DNA from: Amycolatopsis balhimycina FH 1894
Lineage (GTDB): Bacteria; Actinomycetota; Actinomycetes; Mycobacteriales; Pseudonocardiaceae
DNA length: 64,000 nucleotides
Reading direction: 5' to 3'
Assembly (NCBI RefSeq): GCF_000384295.1
Contig: NZ_KB913037.1
Coordinates: forward strand, 5,762,822-5,826,821
Part shown: one piece after another, positions 60,485 through 64,000 of the stretch
Numbering within the stretch: position 1 is the first letter of the stretch
How the letters are laid out: each line of letters opens with the position of its first letter
Position numbers and translations under genes: made by a program
The notes under the pieces: generated by a model
What the model was told of the DNA's origin: nothing
The model's input: the letters and a program-made list of their open reading frames with translations, nothing else
Databases searched by the model: none

Positions 60485-62406
60485 TTCGCCGCCTCCGTAG
60501 TAACGCCGGTGATGATCTCCGAGAACAGGTTCTGCAGCTCTTCGGCCTTGAACGCCATCCCGGCGACCTTGGTGTGCGAGTGGACGTCCACCAGGTACTT
60601 CGCGCGCAGCAGCAGGGACAGCTGGCCCAGGTTCATCTCCGGCACCACGACCTTGTCATAGCTGCGGAGGACGTCGCCGAGGTTGGCCGGCAGCGGGTTG
60701 AGGTGCCGCAGGTGCGCCTGCGCGATCGGCATGCCGAGCTTGCGCACGCGCCGGCAGGCCGCGCCGATCGGGCCGAACGAGCTGCCCCAGCCGAGCGCGA
60801 GCACCCGGGCCTTGCCGCCGCTCGGGTCGTCGACGACGAGGTCGGGGACATCGATGCCGTCGATCTTCGCCTGCCGCAGCCGGACCATCTTGTCGTGGTT
60901 GGCCGGGTCGTAGGAGATGTGGCCGGTCCGGTCGGCCTTCTCCAGCCCGCCGATGCGGTGCTGCAGGCCCGGTGTGCCCGGGATGGCCCAGGCGCGGGCG
61001 AGGGTCTCGGGGTCGCGGACGTACGGCCAGAACTCGCCCGAGCCGTTCTCGGCGTTGGGCTCGGTCGCGAACTCGACCCGCAGGTCCGGCAGCGTCCCGA
61101 CATCCGGGATCAGCCACGGCTCGGAGCCGTTGGCGATCGCGCCGTCCGACAGCAGCAGCACCGGGGTGCGGTACTTCAGCGCGATCCGGGTGGCCTCGAT
61201 GGCCGCGTCGAAGCAGTCGGCCGGCGACAGCGGCGCGACGATCGGCACCGGCGACTCGCCGTTGCGGCCGAACATCGCCTGCAGCAGGTCGGCCTGCTCG
61301 GTCTTGGTCGGCAGCCCGGTCGAGGGGCCGCCGCGCTGGACGTCGATGACGACCAGCGGCAGCTCCATCATCACGCCGAGGCCGATGGTCTCGGACTTCA
61401 GCGCGACCCCCGGACCGGACGTCGAGGTGACGCCGAGCGCGCCGCCGTAGGACGCGCCGAGCGCGGCGCCGATGCCGGCGATCTCGTCCTCGGCCTGGAA
61501 GGTGAGGATGCCGAAGTTCTTGTGCTTCGACAGCTCGTGGAGGATGTCCGACGCCGGGGTGATCGGGTACGTGCCGAGCAGGATCTGCAGGCCCGACTGC
61601 TGCCCGGCGGCCACGATCCCGTAGGCCAGCGCGGTGTTGCCGGTGATCTGCCGGTAGGTGCCCTGCTTCAGCTTCGCCGGGGCGACCTGGAACGTCGTCG
61701 CGAACGACTCGGTGGTCTCGCCGTAGTTCCAGCCCGCGCGGAAGGCGAGGATGTTGGCCTCGGCGATGTCCGGTTTCTTGGCGAACTTCTCGCGCAGGAA
61801 CCGCTCGGTGCCTTCGGTGGGCCGGTGGTACATCCAGGACAGCAGGCCGAGGGCGAACATGTTCTTGCAGCGCTCGGCGTCCTTCTTGCCGAGGCCGGTC
61901 TCGGCAAGCGCGCCCTGGGTGAGGGTCGACATCGCGACCCGGTGCACCTGGTAGGCGGCGAGGGTGTCGTCGTCGAGCGGGTCGGTCGCGTAGCCGACCT
62001 TGGTCAGGTTGCGCTTGATGAAGTCGTCGGTGTTGAGGATGATCGTCCCACCCTGTGGGACGTCGCCGAGGTTCGCCTTGAGCGCGGCCGGGTTCATCGC
62101 CACGAGCACGTCGGGGCGGTCGCCGGGGGTGAGGATGTCGTAGTCGGCGAAGTGGACCTGGAACGAGGAGACGCCGGGGATCGTGCCCTGCGGGGCGCGG
62201 ATTTCGGCGGGGAAGTTCGGCATCGTCGACAGGTCGTTGCCGAACGCGGCGGCCTCCGAGGTGAACCGGTCGCCGGTCAGCTGCATGCCGTCACCCGAGT
62301 CGCCCGCGAACCGGATGACGACCCGGTCCAGCTTGCTGATCTCGGTCGGCCTGGTTGCGGCGAGCGAGCCGTGACCAGCGCCGTTGCCGTTCGCACTCGT
62401 GCTCAT
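60481..62406 (-). CDS. korA: 2-oxoacid:ferredoxin oxidoreductase subunit alpha (gamma-alpha fusion)
   Basis: 641 aa. An N-terminal gamma domain (VVIRFAGDSGDGMQLTGDRF, then GVSSFQVHFADYDILTPGDR) is fused to the alpha domain (GNTALAYGIVAAGQQSGLQILLGTYPITPASDILHELSKH, SGPGVALKSETIGLGVMMELPLVVIDVQRGGPSTG). The layout matches actinobacterial KorA (Rv2455c-type). It sits upstream of korB in one transcription unit. The 2-oxoglutarate preference is by family; pyruvate-type substrates are not excluded. Confidence 0.95.
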   Translation of the reverse strand: MSTSANGNGAGHGSLAATRPTEISKLDRVVIRFAGDSGDGMQLTGDRFTSEAAAFGNDLSTMPNFPAEIRAPQGTIPGVSSFQVHFADYDILTPGDRPDVLVAMNPAALKANLGDVPQGGTIILNTDDFIKRNLTKVGYATDPLDDDTLAAYQVHRVAMSTLTQGALAETGLGKKDAERCKNMFALGLLSWMYHRPTEGTERFLREKFAKKPDIAEANILAFRAGWNYGETTESFATTFQVAPAKLKQGTYRQITGNTALAYGIVAAGQQSGLQILLGTYPITPASDILHELSKHKNFGILTFQAEDEIAGIGAALGASYGGALGVTSTSGPGVALKSETIGLGVMMELPLVVIDVQRGGPSTGLPTKTEQADLLQAMFGRNGESPVPIVAPLSPADCFDAAIEATRIALKYRTPVLLLSDGAIANGSEPWLIPDVGTLPDLRVEFATEPNAENGSGEFWPYVRDPETLARAWAIPGTPGLQHRIGGLEKADRTGHISYDPANHDKMVRLRQAKIDGIDVPDLVVDDPSGGKARVLALGWGSSFGPIGAACRRVRKLGMPIAQAHLRHLNPLPANLGDVLRSYDKVVVPEMNLGQLSLLLRAKYLVDVHSHTKVAGMAFKAEELQNLFSEIITGVTTEAAK

Positions 62407-62669
62407 GGGTCAGGGATTCCCTCTCTCCCGACGTTGCGGCCTTCGGTTCGCCTGCCCAGTGCCCTGACAGGCGGATCACCAGGCCCTACCACGAGGTTAG
62501 CTCGCGCCCGGTGTCCATGTTTCCGCGCGTCCCGGCTGGACGGCGACCTCTGCCCTGCCTTGAAAGTCCTCTGTGCTGGTCCGGGAAACACCTGTAACCG
62601 ATGGTAACGGCTATCGGTGTGTCCACGTTGTGATGCGTGTCTCCCGGTGGGGTGTCCAACTGCTGAGAT

Positions 62670-63434
62670 TCAGCGGCGGGACCGGATCCGCGCCCGCATC
62701 ACCGCCACCCGTTCGGCGAAGCCGGGCGAAGCCAGCGACGCCAGTTGCGGCTCGATCTCGACGTCGACGGCGTCGGCGTGCGCGGCCAGCGAGGCGGTCG
62801 TCCGGAGGCTGCGCTTGGTGGCCAGCAGCGCTTCGCGGGGCGCGGCGACCGCCGGCGCCGCCAGCTCCCTGGCCGCGGCCACCAGGTCGTCGTGCTCGCC
62901 GCCGACCACCCGGAGCGCCAGCCCGGCGTGTACCGCCGCCTCGGCGTCGAGCGGCTGCCCGAACAAGGTCATGGCGGCGGCCTGCTGCGGGCCGGCGAGC
63001 CGCTGCGTCATCCACGTCATGCCGCCGCCGGGGTGCAGCCCGAGCTCGAGGAACCGGGCCACGAACTTCGCCCGCGGCCCGGCCAGCCGGACGTCCGCGG
63101 CGAGCGCGAGGTTCAGCCCGGCGCCGACGGCCGCGCCGCCGACCGCCGCGATCGTCGGCAGCGCGCAGCGGGCCACGGCGAGGAAGCCTTCGTAGATGGC
63201 GCGCAGGCCCTGCTCGTCGGCGTGGGTCAGGGCGGACAGGTCGGCGCCGGCGCAGAAGGCCGGCGGCGTGCCGGTGACCACGACGGCGTGCACCGACTCG
63301 TCCCGTTCCGCCGCGTCGACGGCGGCCGCGAGCTGCGCGGAGAGGTCGAGGGTCAACGCGTTGCGGCTGCCGGGCGCGTCGACGGTCAGCAGGGCGACGC
63401 CGCCGGCGTGCACGCTGACGATGCTGTCGGTCAT
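62670..63434 (-). CDS. Enoyl-CoA hydratase/isomerase (crotonase) family protein
   Basis: 254 aa from the ATG at 63434. Crotonase fold: [31 protein letters not shown] (oxyanion loop), [53 protein letters not shown]. The usual Glu dyad position reads GLHPGG, so catalysis is likely not that of a classical hydratase; many such proteins are isomerases or unassigned. Downstream of an Lrp/AsnC regulator on the same strand, 62 nt apart, which may control it. Confidence 0.88.
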   Translation of the reverse strand: MTDSIVSVHAGGVALLTVDAPGSRNALTLDLSAQLAAAVDAAERDESVHAVVVTGTPPAFCAGADLSALTHADEQGLRAIYEGFLAVARCALPTIAAVGGAAVGAGLNLALAADVRLAGPRAKFVARFLELGLHPGGGMTWMTQRLAGPQQAAAMTLFGQPLDAEAAVHAGLALRVVGGEHDDLVAAARELAAPAVAAPREALLATKRSLRTTASLAAHADAVDVEIEPQLASLASPGFAERVAVMRARIRSRR

Positions 63435-63496
63435 GCGGTCAGCGTGGCACGCACCGCTCGCACGCGGCTGCGGGATGGCTGAAAGGCGTGCCCCGC

Positions 63497-63952
63497 TCAC
63501 TCCTCCGGCGTCGGCGGCCGTTCGAGCAGCCGGGAGAGCACCACCGTCGACACCGTGCGGTCCACGATCTCGAGCCCGCGCAGCCGCTCCAGCGCCGTCT
63601 CCAGGTGGTGGATATCCGCAGCCCGCAAATGCACGATCGCGTCCGCCGCGCCCGAGACCGTGTACGCGGCCACCACCTCCGGCAGCGGTTCCAGCCGCGC
63701 GCGGATCCGGGCCGGCGTGATGTTGCCCTGGCACGTGACCTCGACGAACGCCTCCGTGCCCCAGCCCAGCGCCTCGGGGTCGACCACCGCGGTGAAGCCG
63801 CGGAGGATGCCCGTTTCGAGGAGCCGGTCGACCCGCCGCTTCACCGCCGGGGCGGACAGGCCGACGACCTTCCCGATCTCCGCGTAGCTGGAACGCGCGT
63901 TCGCCACGAGACATGAAACGATTCGCTGGTCGATGGTGTTCACACGCAACAT
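63497..63952 (-). CDS. Lrp/AsnC family transcriptional regulator
   Basis: 151 aa, ATG start at 63952; a GTG three codons further in (63943) is an alternative. HTH ([45 protein letters not shown]) followed by the RAM ligand domain. Probably controls the enoyl-CoA hydratase-like gene behind it, as often seen in amino-acid catabolism. It ends the window; the 48 nt upstream are AT-richer and probably hold its promoter. Confidence 0.93.
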   Translation of the reverse strand: MLRVNTIDQRIVSCLVANARSSYAEIGKVVGLSAPAVKRRVDRLLETGILRGFTAVVDPEALGWGTEAFVEVTCQGNITPARIRARLEPLPEVVAAYTVSGAADAIVHLRAADIHHLETALERLRGLEIVDRTVSTVVLSRLLERPPTPEE

Positions 63953-64000
63953 TTAGCACAGATGTGCGCAGCGAACAGCGATTGATTGCGAGTTTAGGCA

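Noticed and set aside
62597..62618. ACCGAT-N10-ATCGGT inverted repeat upstream of korA
   Set aside because: Short 6-bp arms with a long centre, and no further support as an operator; left out as a feature.

Overview
This is a chromosomal segment of a high-GC Gram-positive actinomycete, most likely of the Amycolatopsis/Pseudonocardiaceae type. The signs are very GC-rich third codon positions, many GTG starts, 1-4 nt ATGA/GTGA gene overlaps, a BldC regulator, an XRE/DUF397 regulator pair, an AfsR/SARP-type regulator and a fourteen-gene nuo operon. No species can be fixed from the sequence alone, and no rRNA, tRNA, CRISPR array or transposase was seen.

Layout. (1) 1-5855: the end of hemB, three small membrane proteins, then a MacB-type efflux operon (adaptor, ATPase, permease) with a DUF5666 protein, and a convergent TspO. 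(2) 5916-13316: hemL, a phosphatase, a ResA-like thioredoxin lipoprotein, CcdA, ResB, CcsB and a MinD/ParA-like ATPase, that is heme supply plus cytochrome c maturation. (3) 13465-16138: a small membrane protein, BldC, an Lrp/AsnC regulator, a DUF4229 protein and a Cds1-like cysteine desulfhydrase. (4) 16135-33320: menaquinone genes menA, menE, menB, menD, menG and a menJ-like reductase. Interleaved are an AfsR-like regulator, a 47-codon secreted peptide gene, an M1 peptidase, a GNAT, an IMPase-like enzyme, two GT4 glycosyltransferases and a MarR/membrane-protein pair. (5) 33321-49598: nuoA-N behind two Rex-type operators. (6) 49654-56343: an accessory block with XRE/DUF397, EspG, a WxG/PPE-like protein, a DUF3558 lipoprotein, an EspC-like protein, a large unknown lipoprotein and a secreted protein. 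(7) 56601-63952: a polyprenyl diphosphate synthase, a membrane-anchored sunset-domain-like protein, a VOC protein, korB/korA, an enoyl-CoA hydratase and a second Lrp/AsnC regulator.

How it fits together. Most of the window builds the respiratory chain: heme (HemB, HemL), cytochrome c assembly (ResA/CcdA/ResB/CcsB), the naphthoquinone ring, prenyl tail and final modification of menaquinone (MenD/E/B/A/G/J and the prenyl synthase), complex I, and KorAB as a ferredoxin-linked entry point. The gene content recalls the Mycobacterium tuberculosis Rv0512-Rv0562 region as I remember it, with the nuo operon and an ESX-related accessory block placed inside. The Rex-like sites suggest NADH/NAD+ control of complex I.

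The most unusual non-coding content is a set of intergenic palindrome families at gene 3' ends (three copies of one family supply the stop codon of the converging gene), a nearly identical ~49-bp promoter cassette ahead of both menG and menJ, and a recurring -10 box 6-8 nt before the start codon that points to many leaderless transcripts.
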